A stretch of DNA of 64,000 nucleotides, from contig NC_079205.1 of NCBI RefSeq assembly GCF_026745355.1, positions 60,130,593-60,194,592 on the forward strand, in the 5' to 3' direction. This DNA comes from Beta vulgaris subsp. vulgaris. Its lineage: Eukaryota > Streptophyta > Magnoliopsida > Caryophyllales > Amaranthaceae. Below the pieces are notes generated by a model. The model worked only from the letters and a program-made list of their open reading frames with translations. It was not told where the DNA came from and did not search any database. Position numbers and translations under genes: made by a program. Positions 12,990 through 26,500 of the stretch are shown one piece after another; position 1 is the first letter of the stretch, and each line of letters opens with the position of its first letter.

Positions 12990-15900
12990 TCACTTCCGAA
13001 TGGTAAGTTCCTTTGCGATATCTCTTGTTAAGCTGAATTGCATAGTGCTGTGCCAAGGAAACAAAGTTCGAGTAACAGGTAGTTTTCTTCGAAGATCCTG
13101 CCATCACCATGATATTAAGATCAAATCAGAAGTCTTACATTGAAAATATACGACCTTTTGAAGTATATCTCTGAAACTTTATGGATCATGTTTTTGAACT
13201 TTTGGGCATGACTTAGTTTTCCTCGAAGATCCTCCCATCACAATGACATTATGATCATATCAAAAATCTTACATCGAGTAAATTACTTGTTCAAGTACAT
13301 CTCTGAACTTCTATGATCATTCTTTAAACTATTTGTCATGACTTAATTTCTGATTTGAAGGGCTGATTGTTGAGAAAATACAGTTTTAAGCTAGTATCAA
13401 GATGTATCAAAATTTGCTAGAGTAGATAATTAGCAGAAACAATAACAGCAAGAGCCTTGATAAAAAGTACCTTGAAAGTGGTGTCTGGCAGCTTTAAGTA
13501 GGAAGCCTGCAAATGAAAAGTAACCGACAAAGGATACAGAAAATCAGAAATTATACACATGTCAACCAAAATTTACTTCAAGTCGATAATTACTACAAAA
13601 GTGGTATGGAAAGAGAGGAATTCTGATTTCATTGTTATAGCAAGGACAGTAGCAGATCAATGAAATGAGACTTAAATCGATATAGATTTGAAGACGTCTG
13701 AAAGAATAGGAACCATTCTCCCCTTTACTATCATCTGATTATACAAATATTTCTTCCTCCCTTCCACATTCTACTTTCATCCAGATGCTCAATGTTGTAA
13801 ATTACAATATACTATGATCAATTAAGCAGTACCTCAAGAGATGCTAAGTACTCTGTTTCCTGCTGCCGAATGATGTTGGTAATGGCTAAGGCTGAATCTT
13901 CTGGGTTCTGAAACATAAATGACAAATACCCAGGACAGAACAGTTTAATAAAAGCGTTGAAGAGGAGTAATAGATCAAATAGATAAACATTGGTTGCATA
14001 TATTCTCATAATAGACTTGTTACTTCTTGCAAAGGAAAAAGGGAGAGGAAACAATTTGTACACACAACCTTTGCAGCCAACCCCACTCATGAAAGCCCGT
14101 GTGGGAAACAAGCAGAATAACAGTTAGGACTGGGAAAAGACGCCTTTATACTACTGGTGTAAGTTCAAGAAAAATATGGAATGTATAGAATATGATTTGA
14201 ATTGCAGAATTCAGCCTCTATTAATTATAAAAAATTATGAAAAAAGGGGGAAACAGGATCATTCAGCACCTTAATTGTCACAATTTCACAAAAGACAGCC
14301 CTACTAAGTTCACAAATAACTTGTAAACTCAGTAATCTTGTTGTACCATAAGACTGGTTTCCTTGCTGAATAACTATGTGGCAAGGCTGCCGACCAAAGA
14401 CAAGCCATAATTATGATAAAACTATTGAAAAGAGGCAGATTCTTCACAGGTGGTTCAGTTAACAGCATTTAGTAGGAAAGAACAGAAAATGACAGGAAAA
14501 GGATTACCCCAATTTTGTTCGAATTTGAGCATGGGACTGGGAAGGAAAAAATGGCATTGACAGGACAGGTTTCTTTAAGCAAATGCTCCTTTAATTTACA
14601 ACCAAATCAGCAAATTTGGGATGGAAAAGAAGCAATGACATGAATGCCTCTCAAATCAGTTCTAGCTAACTAATCGGAAAAAAGATGCCTCTCAAATCAG
14701 TTCTAACCAGCTAATCAAAAAACAGATGCCTCTCAAATAAGTTCTAACCAGCTAATCGAAAAAAGATGCCTCTCAAATCAGTTCTAACCAGCTAATCGAA
14801 AAAAAGACGCCACTCAATTCCAACTCAATAAACCAAAAGGAAATCATGAAGCTGCTCATTTCTTCTCTTTTTTCCCCTACCAAATGATGAAATCATGAAG
14901 CTGCTCTTCCTTCTCTTTCTTTTCCCTACAGTTGTTATCTTTCTCGATCATCTTAAATACCAAACAGGCTGTTAGTGTTTGAGCACCTAAAATCTTCATA
15001 AACAATTTCTATTTCAGTTGCATGCTTCATGGTATTAAGTCTCGGCCACGTCATCACATCGTGGCCACGTTATAGAGGTTTTTAAGCTTATCGTGAGTCG
15101 TGACCCAGATATTAGGCTCCAATAGCTGCAAAACTTTCACATTGTTGGCGAAAGTGGTTCTGCAACTGTTACCATCCAAGATTTAAAACCATGGTCTGCA
15201 TACACGTGTCAAAGTTGACAGATCCGAAAAGTTAATCTTCCGAATGCTAGTAATCTATTTGGTATATTAGTAGTTCTTAACTTTTAAAGCATTTTAATAA
15301 ACTAAATTGAGTTCTTAACTTTTTAGTAGTGTATTTTAACCAAGAATAATATGTCGCAACTAAGATAACACATCCATTATGAAGTGATATAAAGCATTTC
15401 TTACTAGGGAGATTGCTCAACAGGATAGAAATAAGAGTGTGACTTAGCTGACTCATCTCATCAGTTATAAAGTTTGCAAACGAGACAACCAAACAAGTTA
15501 TAAAGGGAAATGTAAACCCGTCACTTTGTGGGCAGTTTCTGTTAAACTGAAAAAAAGATCAGTAGAAAGAATCCAAGATTGTGAAGATTCTCATCCACAA
15601 ATGATAAGAACACCATTTACCTGGCTAAGCACAAAACTAAATTGCCTTGGCCAGATATTATTACATTCTGCGATAATAAGTTATAAATTTCTTTAGCTTA
15701 GACTTTATGCACCTGAAGTAGAGTTGAATCTCTGCATTCATGATTTGCATCTAACTGCACATTTCCCTCCTCAAAGTAATGTGCCCCCACCTATACAAGT
15801 TAAAAAAATGTATGAATAGAAAGAACCCAAAAAGGTGAACAGACTTCAAGATTTCCCTTTCAAATTTTTCTTCCATATAACACACCAGAATCAAAAATTT

Positions 15901-18900
15901 CCAAAATCACATATCTGATCACAGATCACTGCAACCTACCTGTAATCTTCCTTTAATTTCCACCATTTGATCCTCATCATTGAACTCAATATTCCATATT
16001 GATCTCCAACTTCCGTTGCTGGGTAATACATGGGAAATTTAGAAAAAAAAATGAGATCAGCTGGAGAAAACAAGCTATATAAATAAATCTGATTCCAGTA
16101 AACGACCAAGTAAAAAAGTCAAGCAACCCAGGATACTATTATATATAGCAGAAACTAGCACAATGACAACTCTCTACTCCCATAAAGTTACTTGATCTTT
16201 CAATCTTGCATAGAGGATTTATAAGTGAGGTTTAAACATAACAAGCCCCATACTAGAATGACTGAAAAACCCATTATCACTCAAATAACTTAAAAAAAAC
16301 GTTCCCTCCGGTTCTCTGTAATATCACGCCTAACTTTATTTGTTTCAGAAACCATCATTGAAATCTGTGTCAAGTTAATAGTGCCAATGATTACTTAGCT
16401 TGTCTAAATAGCCCAAGTTGAAGGGAGTTGTGACGATTCTTGTCGGGAAATACACCCTTCATACGGGCTCAAGGAAGTCCTACAACATTTATTTTTGTTC
16501 AGTAACTTCAAGCCAAATTCTAACTTCTAACCACTAGACAGAAGATGCCACAACCATAGCCCACAAATTGATGAAAGTTCTTGTGTGAAGAGAGAAAATT
16601 AACATGCCATTTTTTTTTATGTTGCAAATTTATTACTTGTACCTTTTCTTTGAGAGTTCATGCTTAACAAATTTCGTGATAGACCAAAGACATTAGAAAT
16701 CACAAACATATGTACCCAAAATAGACCTTTTTACACTGATTCAGCTACATATTACAGACAACTCTCTAAATCCAATCATATAATTATTCCATGGATTGCC
16801 CCATTACTATTCTTTCAATTTGTATTGGGCAGGTAGGAAATTTTGCATGCAGGGAAGGAGAAAAATAGAAAGAGATTGTGTGGGAAACATATTACCTTAA
16901 AAGGAAATGCAAAATCTTATGAGGATAAACCAAGATGGAAAATGGGGTAATCTTTTAGGGACAATGGGGTAAATGTTTCAAAGAATTGCTTTTACAGTGG
17001 TTTAATGCTATAAACTAGAAACAAGTCTTAACAACCTTCTTCCCATTAAAACAAATTATAACCTTCTTCCCATTAGTTGCCATCATATGGTAACTGGAAA
17101 AGGAGGAAGACCAATTAACTAAGTCATGTGAGTATGTGACTGTACATATATATATGGTGGTTTCTACCAATTAATAAATCCAAATTCTAATCCATTATAT
17201 CATATGTTAATCTCTCAAGACAAAGATATGAGTCCTCATCACATGGGTATTACAGATATAGACTAGAATCATTGTACTAAGGTTTCACATAAACTATTAG
17301 CGAAATTTATGATTCATATGGAGAGAAACATTGGATAATTGATAAAATCCACTGTCCTATCTAGATGGCAGCTACTACTGTGGCATGCAATCCCTAATAA
17401 GTAATACTCTATTAGTATGCTTTAGGTGGATTCAATAGGAGAGTTTGAACCCATAATACTATAGTTAGACCTTATGAGGCTTTGTCCCTAACATAAGAGC
17501 ATAAGTGCATAATAAGCCTAAACATGTACAAACCGCACAGTTAAATGATTAGCAAATGATCAACTAACTAAAATGGGTATTAGTAGTCTTCATCCAACCT
17601 GATTTTGTACACTAGGAAAACAATGGCAGCCATATTCTATCAAGTTCTCACATGATCACCATTGATAGAGATAAATTTTGGAAAAATATTGAACACCTTG
17701 AATCAAGTGTAACATAATCATTCCTCAGAAGCAATTATGACTCACAGAATAACAAATAAATAAAAAACTTGCAGAAGACAGGGGAGTTGCTTCTTGAGGA
17801 AGTAATAATGATCAATTGCGTTCGATGATTTAGTGAGTGACAAGGGATGCTGAGTAGGTGTTACAGGCTATCTGAAACACAAGGGAGAATGTAAAATGAA
17901 CTTCAAGAGCAAGGTCAATATTGGCTTTGTATACATTAAAGATAAAGAAATTGTCATTTCACACGATACACATATTGATTTTTATCTTTGAAAAAGAATA
18001 TTAACAGGGTAGAGCATGATACGTGCTCTCTATAAATAATTGTATGCTTGCATACATGTCCAAGTTCCAACCACAAAATTAGCATAGAGGCAGTATGTTC
18101 TACATGTAATGCTGCTGCAGTCAGCTACTAGTAAATAGGATAATAAATGAGTAAAGCCTGACATGCAGACTGAGAATAGTAGCTCTTCAGGACAGTTAGT
18201 GCAGAAGAACTCACCAGAAATTTTGGGGACTCAGCCTGGAGGCAGAAATCACAACAACAAACTCAAAATCAGATCCTGGCTCTTCCACATCTTTTCCCTT
18301 TACACAATAAACTGCACATACACCTTTTGGATAAGCTTCACTAACATATTTCATAATATCAGCATCCAGAGCACATCTGTAACACAAGATTGAACCACAG
18401 AACAAGAGCACTGGATATCAGAGAGCAACAATAAGAGGTGTTATACATACATATTAACCAAACCATATATAAGGAAAAGCAAAACTTGCTTGTCAAAACT
18501 GAAATTGAGAATATAACACAGATAATGAACTTAGTCCGCACAAGAAAAATCTGTTGTATATTATCTTGCACGCGCAAGGAAAAATCAAGTTAAGCAAATC
18601 AATCATGCTTACAGCTTGTAAATCAGATTAGCTAAAAAGTATAGTTTCAGGAGGTGGCAAGTAGCATTAGTTTAAATACAAAAATATAATAAGAAATTAA
18701 ACCATTCAGCACTTTAATTACCAAGTTCTAGACTTAAGTAGAAATTTATACTCCAGAACACATCATCATTTGCCACAATGTTTCCTATCAAGGACTAAAC
18801 TACCAAAGCATAAACATACCTGAATTCCTCAATGTAGGAAGATGGAAGTTCCTCATCACTAGCGGGTCTCGCCTCTGTACAAGCCTGAATCAGTTTAGAT

Positions 18901-20656
18901 TAGCAAGTCAATTTGATAATGCCAAAGTTACAAATCTCAACATATATATGAAAAAATTTATCCAGTCTTCTGATATTAAAGAATACCTCAGAATGGAATA
19001 ACAACCCCCCCCCCCCCCTTTCAACCAGAAATAAAGTAAGAGAAGAGGGGAGGGTCCTTATTGTCATAAACAAGCAAAAAGTTTCACCGCATGGGCATAG
19101 TAAACCATATAGCAAAATATTTCAGCAAGCTAGCCATTTACAGATCAGATGAAGGTATAGTAGACAGAGAGCAAGTACTTAATAAGAAATTAGCATGATC
19201 TTGTCAACGTTTCATCATTTACAGATACATAGGAAACTGAAAATAGATGATCCCCAAAATGTCCAAGCAGTTCCTACTAGAGATATGGATTTTCTTTCTT
19301 GATCCTTGCTCTTTAACGTAAGGCATAAAAAATAAAGGTTCTATTAGATAAAAAGCATCAAGACCTATACAGACTATATATTCAGAAGCATAGAGAAAAA
19401 AGGGATAGCCAAAGACAGAATAGACTCACTTGTTTGACATGATCCACGATAGCAACTTGGGCCGTCCTAGGATCAAGATACTCATTCTCAGCAACCTCAC
19501 TGAATTTAGTAATTATCACCTGAAGCAAAATCAGGACGTCAGATTTCATAGTTTCGTACAGATGACAAGTGCGCATCTCATATCAATACATTACATCTTC
19601 CAATATCTAGTTAACTTTTAAAGACCATTATAGACATTGAACATATACAAGTATCATAGACTAGAATAAGTAAGAAGTAACATCTTCATCTGAAAAAGCA
19701 CTAAAAAGGAAATATTGGAACAATCAATAAAACAGGAAATAGTTTAATACTGTTGATTCAATTAGTTACCTAGTACAACATTTCACTCATGAAACAGAAA
19801 GTCCTTCAGCAAATCAACATTCAATTTAATTGAACCAGGGTCGTCTTAAACATATTGTATCCCTACACTAAATATAAAATCGAGACCTTAAAATAAGTAT
19901 ATTCAATCATGTTATCACATTAAGATTGTTTTCTTTCCAACACCTAAAGTATTAAAGTTAGACAACATCAAATCTAATAGACTTATGATTTTTGGACCAT
20001 CTAAGATGAGTGGTCCTGCGTTGTAAATCACTTTTCACACAGTCCTAGACGGCGCTAAATCTAACCAATTAAAAGTAAGAACTAGCGTTTCTATTTGTGT
20101 AAAATTGATAATTCTAGCAACACCATGCCATAACACCTCAAATTTGGCGGATTCTCCACAATGCAGACATAACTCTCCACATTATTACTCAAAAACCCTA
20201 GAAATAACACATATTTCATCCATAATATCATAAATAAAGTTCATAGCTTAAAAAACTTAGAAAAGAAACTTACATCACTACTTCTATCAGGAAGTTCAAG
20301 ACAAATCATATGAGATTTATTATACTGAGGAAACGCCTCCAAAGCAGCCAAATTATGCACATTATCATCCTTCAAAATCGTCCTCAAATCTGTTAAGTAC
20401 AACAAAATGCAATTCGAAATTGAAAAAAAAAATGCAAATTAGTTTAAACAAATGTCGAAAAACAACGAACACGAAGAAGAAACGACGCTAAAATTGGAGA
20501 GAGAAAATGCGAAAAAAGTTGCGTTAAATTGAGACCTTTGAAAACGTATTGGATTTCGCCGGCGGGAGAATTCAAGAGAAACCATTTCGCAATCTCAAGT
20601 TTCTGCTTATCGTTAAGTTGCTCTGTTTCTGATGAGACTTCTTCATCGTCTGCCAT
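12990..20656 (-). CDS. CPA: F-actin-capping protein subunit alpha, complete, 309 aa, ten exons
   Basis: Joined coding exons: 20656-20536, 20389-20274, 19519-19430, 18884-18820, 18376-18215, 16018-15940, 15790-15713, 13907-13833, 13506-13471, 13097-12990. They total 930 nt; every junction is GT-AG and the phase is kept. Start ATG 20656, stop TGA 12992-12990. Landmarks: KLEIAKWFLLNSPAGEIQYV in exon 1, EYLDPRTAQVAIVDHVKQ in exon 3, AYPKGVCAVYCVKGKD and GSDFEFVVVIS in exon 5, NGSWRSIWNIEF in exon 6, VGAHYFEEGNVQLDA in exon 7, ETEYLASLE in exon 8, and LRRKLPVTRTLFPW in exon 10. With the beta subunit it forms the cytosolic heterodimer that caps actin barbed ends; plant family members also bind phosphatidic acid. 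The length matches the family (about 308 aa). The largest intron (18214-16019) holds no feature I can name; the 14.6-kb intron holds a minisatellite. Confidence 0.96.
14645..14815. repeat. 41-bp minisatellite, four copies, in a capping-protein intron
   Basis: Four head-to-tail units of 40-41 bp, each beginning GATGCCTCTCAAATCAGTTC or a one- to three-base variant and ending in an A-rich run, followed by a decayed fifth unit (GCCACTCAATTCC). They lie in the intron between exons 7 and 8. Copies differ mainly in the A-run length and single bases. Confidence 0.85.
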
Positions 20657-21339
20657 GGAAGTTGTGGTTTTGTTTCTCTCTCTTCTGGAATTTTCTCTCT
20701 CCAAATTTAGAAGGTGGAGTTGGTTTGAAGTTTTTGAAGGCTGTGTGTTTACAAGAGAAGGTAACGTGGTTTGAAATGATTTCAGCGCAGAATTAGCGAC
20801 ACTCGTATAAGAAACTTTTTAATTATTGCGTCAAGTAGGGTGGGACTTTTCTTTGTTTTGTCCGTTTCAATTTTGAAATGAGATTTAGTAACATTCTATT
20901 TTGGAAATTAATGGGAACTAAGATTTCATTTATTGTATTGTTTGGATTTTGGACGTTTATAGTATTCGAATTCAACATACTATTCTTTATCAATCTTTTG
21001 TGATTTTAAATGAAAGGAAAAATATAGTCGAATGCAACTTGTTGGATTTATTTAATATGTGTTTTTAAAATATTAGAAAAAAATTGATTTTAACAATTTA
21101 ACATTTCGTTGTTCGGTAAACTTAATTCCATCTATTGATGATTTTTTTTTAAAATAATCCAGTCTTGTAGCATTATCTGCTCACTTTGACTCGAAAAGAT
21201 GGTAATTTGTTCAAGTTATATTTATCTCTTTTTTTGTTTTATTTTTTCCTTTCTCTGTTTTAATTCCCTTTATTTTCCTTCTTTGATCCTCTCTCCTCCT
21301 ATCTTTTTCTTTCTCTTACCAAAATAATGTTGTCAGTTT

Positions 21340-21800
21340 GTCACCTAGCCGTGTGGGTTGTGGTTCTTGGGTTGGTCATTGTGGTCATGAGTGGGGTAGT
21401 TGTGTGGTTGGGATCGTCTTAAGTGGGTTGTTGTCATTTTAGGGTGGTCATGTATGGGTTATTGTTGTTTTGGGTGGTTGTGGGTGGGATTTTAGGTGGG
21501 GTTGTAGATGGGATTGTGGGTCGTGCATGGGTTGTGGGTGGGTTTGGTAGTGATTTTCAGTTGTGGGTAGCTATTGGTGGTTGCAATGGTGGGGTAGGGT
21601 AGTGTTGTGGTGGGGTCAGTGGTTGTGAATATTTAGGGGTCGTTGAAGTGGTGTGGGTTAGATTGTTGAGAGGTTTGATGGTGGTTGTAGTAATGTGGGT
21701 GTGTATAGGTGGTTGCTTGTTGTGGTGGTTGTGGTTGTGTGGAGCGAAATGGGGGTGCTTGGCAATGGTGCTGGTGGTGGTGCGATTGGTGGTTAATTAG
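21340..21800. repeat. GT-rich, strand-asymmetric low-complexity tract
   Basis: About 460 bp in which the plus strand is almost only G and T, built from variants of GGTTGTGGGTGG and TGGTGGTTGTGG. Copies are irregular rather than in fixed register. The many GG and GGG runs on one strand could form G-quadruplexes. No open frame on either strand looks like a real protein. Confidence 0.75.
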
Positions 21801-22164
21801 TGAAATTCATTTAAGTTAAGTTAATTAAATTTAATTGATTAAATTAAAACGAATTAGAGCAGGTTATTTGTCTAATTAACCTATTATGTTGGTCACCAAC
21901 GTGTTTAAATAGGTCAGAGATTAAAACGAGCAGATTATTCTAAAAGGGATTATTGAAAATTAATAGATGTGTGGGATTAAATTCATCAAATCGGCCAACC
22001 GTATATATTAACTTGATCTTTTTATAATTATTTCGTTACCATTTTAGTGATTTTTTTCCAACAGTATATGTTAATCCCTCCATAGTCCATTCTATAATAA
22101 TTCGTACTTTGATTTTTTCTTACTATCCATATAATTTCTTTGACTATATTATATTTATGTAATA

Positions 22165-22434
22165 CTCCTTCTGTTTTTTTATCATTCTCACTTTCCCTGT
22201 GCGCGTCTCCCAATGCTCTTCTTTGAACTTAAGTATCTTTCATTATATATTAGTAAAAATTATAACGATTGAATATTAATAATGTATTAATTGAGACGAA
22301 TCAAACAAGACCCCACATGACTATATTTTTTCTTATAGATTGAAAACAATTGAGAAGATTCTCTCTAAGTATGAATAGTGTCAAGCTTCTAAATGAGAAA
22401 GATTAAAAAAAAAAAAAAAAAAAAACAGAAGGAG
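22165..22434. mobile_element. Stowaway-type MITE with shared internal core
   Basis: The ends are CTCCTTCTGTTTTTTTATC and its inverted counterpart (…AAAACAGAAGGAG), flanked by TA (22163-22164, 22435-22436). The middle contains the block ATATTAGTAAAAATTATAAC followed by a segment with GAGACGAATCAAACAAGACC. Variants of this block recur in other MITEs of this window (41.0 kb, 49.0 kb, 51.0 kb). The right end has a run of about 21 A. Confidence 0.78.
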
Positions 22435-23524
22435 TACTTCCATATAAATAAAATTGTTATTACAAAAATCTTGTCGAATTAGTCTTAATCCATATATACA
22501 AACTATCAAAAAAAAATTCGTAGTTTCTCTTCATGGATAATGAAAATATATTTATTGTAAAAAATGTGTTGACAACAATACACAACCAAAGTGTGTTAAA
22601 TCTTAATATTGGGGAAAAGCATAATGAAAAGGTTAATATAGAAAAAAAGATGATAAGTTATTTGTCATGGAGGTTTCCCAAATCATTTCATATAATGAGA
22701 TTAATTTTATTAAAAATTAAGTGTAAAATAATTTTACTTTTGTTGAATTTCGAGATTAAATTAGTTCTTGTCTCGAACCATACGCCCGGATTATCTACCA
22801 ACATGCATTTAAAGTCTTTAAAAATAAAAATACATCTTTTAATAATATTTTTACTCATAAAAACAAACATGAATATTGTAATATAATTAATTAGTACATT
22901 ACATCTGGTAGCATACATTATCATTTAGATTTTTGTTTAAATTTTGAACCAAGATCCCTTCACTTTCCTAGTTCACTTGTGTTTGGTTCATTATACAAGA
23001 ATCCAATCCCTTCATTTCCCATTTTCCCTCACTCTCGTTTTTCGCTTACTCCATCTCCCATCCACGAGTTCGCTATACCATTTGAGCCAACTGCAATCCC
23101 AACTTAGAGCGCCAATGCCGCACGTATATAACTGTATCCTCTACCAATCGAGCACTGCAATACTAGCTTAAGTGCCACCGTCACACAACCATGTCCATAG
23201 CCGCTGCCCATTTTCTTTTAGTTGTCCAAGGTGTTGTGTCCTCACTCCCCAGACAAAGAATTGGAGGAGAAACAGAGTCATGCACTGTTAGAATTTTCAA
23301 CATAGATTCCTTTCACCAACTTGGAGACAACCATTGCTCTCCAGAACAAAGGTAATTAGTTCATATATACATTTATCATACAACATTAGTTCTGTACATT
23401 TTGTAGGCTTATAAGACGCTCTGATGATGTAACACCCTGTTGAAGAAAGGGCCAAGCCAGCTCAAAAGAATATTGCCGTCGCTGAAGACAGATGCTTGTT
23501 AGATTAGACTTAAACTACACAGTG

Positions 23525-26500
23525 CTAGCATAAATGCACTCTCGCACCATAACTAGCTTCCAGATACTGTTTCCATGCCCTCAAGGGATTCAACTGCCGA
23601 TAATCTACAGGCCCACGATTTAACTGATTCAGCAATGCACCTCTTGCTGCAAAACCCATACACTCCGAGGTATCCACAAATCTCTGGATTCTTGACAAAA
23701 TACCATCAGTAATCCCTGTCCTATTGCTATAATTTGTAAAAGACTCCACTTGATGTGAGGGAACCACTTCTTCATTTTGCCTTTCTGATTCAGATAATTG
23801 AATCTCATCAGGATATGATGTATAACTACTCATGCCAAATGATTCCCAATCAAGCTGCTGTAAGATCTCAGCAGCTCGGTCAATGCCCTCTAAGGCATAT
23901 TCTTTCATTTTACGCGGTTTCTCGAAAGCCAACTCGTCTACCTGGACTTTTAATTCATTCAGTCGTTGACCTACTCGTGCAGACACAGCATCATATAAGT
24001 TCTCTCTCGACGCAAGCCCTGTCCCTTCAGAGTCGAGCAAATCATCAAACTCCACAGGATCACCAATAAGTACCGTCACCTACAAATTCCATGTGTATAA
24101 GACATATATATCAGCAAAAAGATTAGCAAAAAGTCAGTTGTATAAAATTAAAAACGCCTTGAGCTGATGACATTGCACTCCATCAGTTGCATACATTTTC
24201 AGCATGAGGTAACATATACAGTGGTAGTTTAATACCTTAATAATCAAAGAAATAGTATTGTTTTGTGGAAAAGCGGTGGCTATATAACATTCTAAGTAAT
24301 GCATGCCAGAAACTCAGAAGATATAAAGTTTTAACTTACTGTCTTGCCAATCCTCGGGAAGCTGGCTCCAACAGGCATGATTTCTTGCATTCCAGTATGA
24401 ACAAATGGGACCACAATCGGAGTTTTGTCGGCATCCAGGACTAACCTGTAGAGGCAAAGCAAAAACGCATGAACACACAAACACGGTAATACCACTAGTG
24501 AGAAACTTGAAGAAAGAAGGCGCTCAAAAGTGTAATGTATAAAAAGCAGATCCTTAATTATTCGAGCCCAAAACAAAAGAGTAAGGCCCTTTTTGGCAAT
24601 TAAAGGTTAGTTGTTAGCTTTTAGCTGGTTTGATTAGCTGTTTGTGTAAAGTGTTTGGTAAACAGTTGTTAGTGGATTGGTATTTTATTAGGTGAAATGA
24701 CTATATAGAATATTGGAATTATTTATTGGTGGAGGTTTTTTTGGTAAAGGTAGTAAATTTGGCCAACTTTTAAGTATATTAAGACATTACACACCTACAT
24801 AAACCTCTCTTTTAAAAAGCTCCTACTAGTAGCTTTTTCAAAACTAGCCATTTGAGCTCAAACCTCTCTTTCAATCCTCTCTCAACCAAGCACTCCCATG
24901 AGAGGGTTGAACTAGTCAGACCTCACTATTCATCTTAAATTCTCTTTTTATCCCGAAACTCTCTCAATCAAACGCCCCCATATCTATAAAAAAAAAGTGG
25001 AATAAGAAAAACATAAAAAAGCGACGAGAAGCAAGATGAATTACGCCTCTTAAGTTTAGAAACACATATTTTATCTTCTGATGTTTAGTCGTCATGCTTC
25101 TCCACTTCTCTCTGATCTATATAAACAAGTGCCATAAGCACAATTACCTTCCAACACCCCTCTTGGCGGTCCCCATAGTTCTACCACCATTACGTGACCG
25201 GCTACCTTCAGGGAAGATGTGGACCCAACCGCCATTATTTAGTTTAGAAATAGCCATGTCCAGCCCCTGAAGCAGGCAGCCACAAGATACAATGAGAAAA
25301 CAATTGAAACATGATGACGCATCAATATTAATCATACAATATACATCATAATGCCACATAAATTACTGTTACAAAGGAATACTTCTGATAAAATCCCAAT
25401 CACAACCAGGAGAAACGGAAGAATGCAGAAGTGACAGGATTTTTAAAACATCGATCAGTTGCACAAAGGGTCCATCTTAAGTTATGAGCATCCATGAGAA
25501 CATGTGGAGGGAGCAATGACGCAATAACAAGTGGATCATCCATCGAAGCAACATGATTACTAACCTGCAATGCACAAGCAGACAAGCAGTTTAAGGCCAT
25601 AGCATGCACGATTTTTTGCCGTTCACAATGAGCCCTATCCCACGATGAGAGTATACCATTATCATGCTTGAAAAAATCTTTATGTGCACTAACAAACAAG
25701 GCAGAATGCATATTTCCACTCACGCCTGATGCGCAGTGTAAATATAGATTTATCAGCCTACCAAGCCAAACTTTTCTGGAGCGTATCTGACTTATCAAAC
25801 AACTGATAGACTTATAAAACCAAGCCAGAGCTAGTACACTAGAGTACAATCAATATAAAATCATCAAGGGCTAATGATACGCTGATGCAACAAATATAGA
25901 ATACATGTCACAGAAACAGTAGCCTTTAACAACACCACAATACCATGATCTAGGCAATACAACAGTTCAAAACCTTGAATGGGAGATAAACAACCCTATA
26001 TCCAAGTGTAAAGATTATTTTACAAAAGTATATCTTCTTTGAAAATCAAATCAACTAAATCAACCTAAACAGAAGGCCATAATGCACACACCATCCATAA
26101 CATACAAACATCTCAGATACAATGTCACAGATACCACTAATTGAGAAACACTCACATGATGGCGGGAAATAGACAATGCAGTAAAGAGAGAATGGGCATA
26201 AAGTACTCACTGTTATTAAAGGCTTGTCTTTAGATTTACGCTGCACAGCATTAAGTAACTTTTCTGCACCATAAACCTGTTAATTGAAAAGGAATCAGTT
26301 TTCAATGAACAGGGGAACATAAAATACAATAGTTATCAGGTTAGCTGATCAAATACCTGGACACGATTGAGTCCATGCATAAATACATGGCAAACATTCC
26401 CAAGAACAGGTACTGCCACAGCTTGAAGCATGCGGATGATAGCTGACTCTTCTTCAGCATAAATATCCCTTTTAACTGCACAAAATTAACATCCATTACA

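Larger units (their letters stand above)
20657..23524. other. Intergenic, 2.9 kb, with GT-rich tract and Stowaway MITE
   Basis: About 20657-20830 is the promoter and leader of the capping-protein gene. The rest contains a strand-biased GT-rich tract (21340-21800) and a Stowaway element (22165-22434), both listed separately. The stretch 23350-23524 follows the acyltransferase stop codon and is probably its 3' untranslated region. Open frames near 22533-22886 are AT-rich and unsupported. Confidence 0.5.

Noticed and set aside
12898..13110. Open frame of 70 codons on the minus strand at the end of the capping-protein gene
   Set aside because: It overlaps the last capping-protein exon in the wrong frame; the correct frame (13097-12990) gives LRRKLPVTRTLF and ends in a proper stop.
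22533..22886. 117-codon AT-rich open frame
   Set aside because: Composition follows the AT-rich background and the opposite strand is equally open; no protein similarity recognised.
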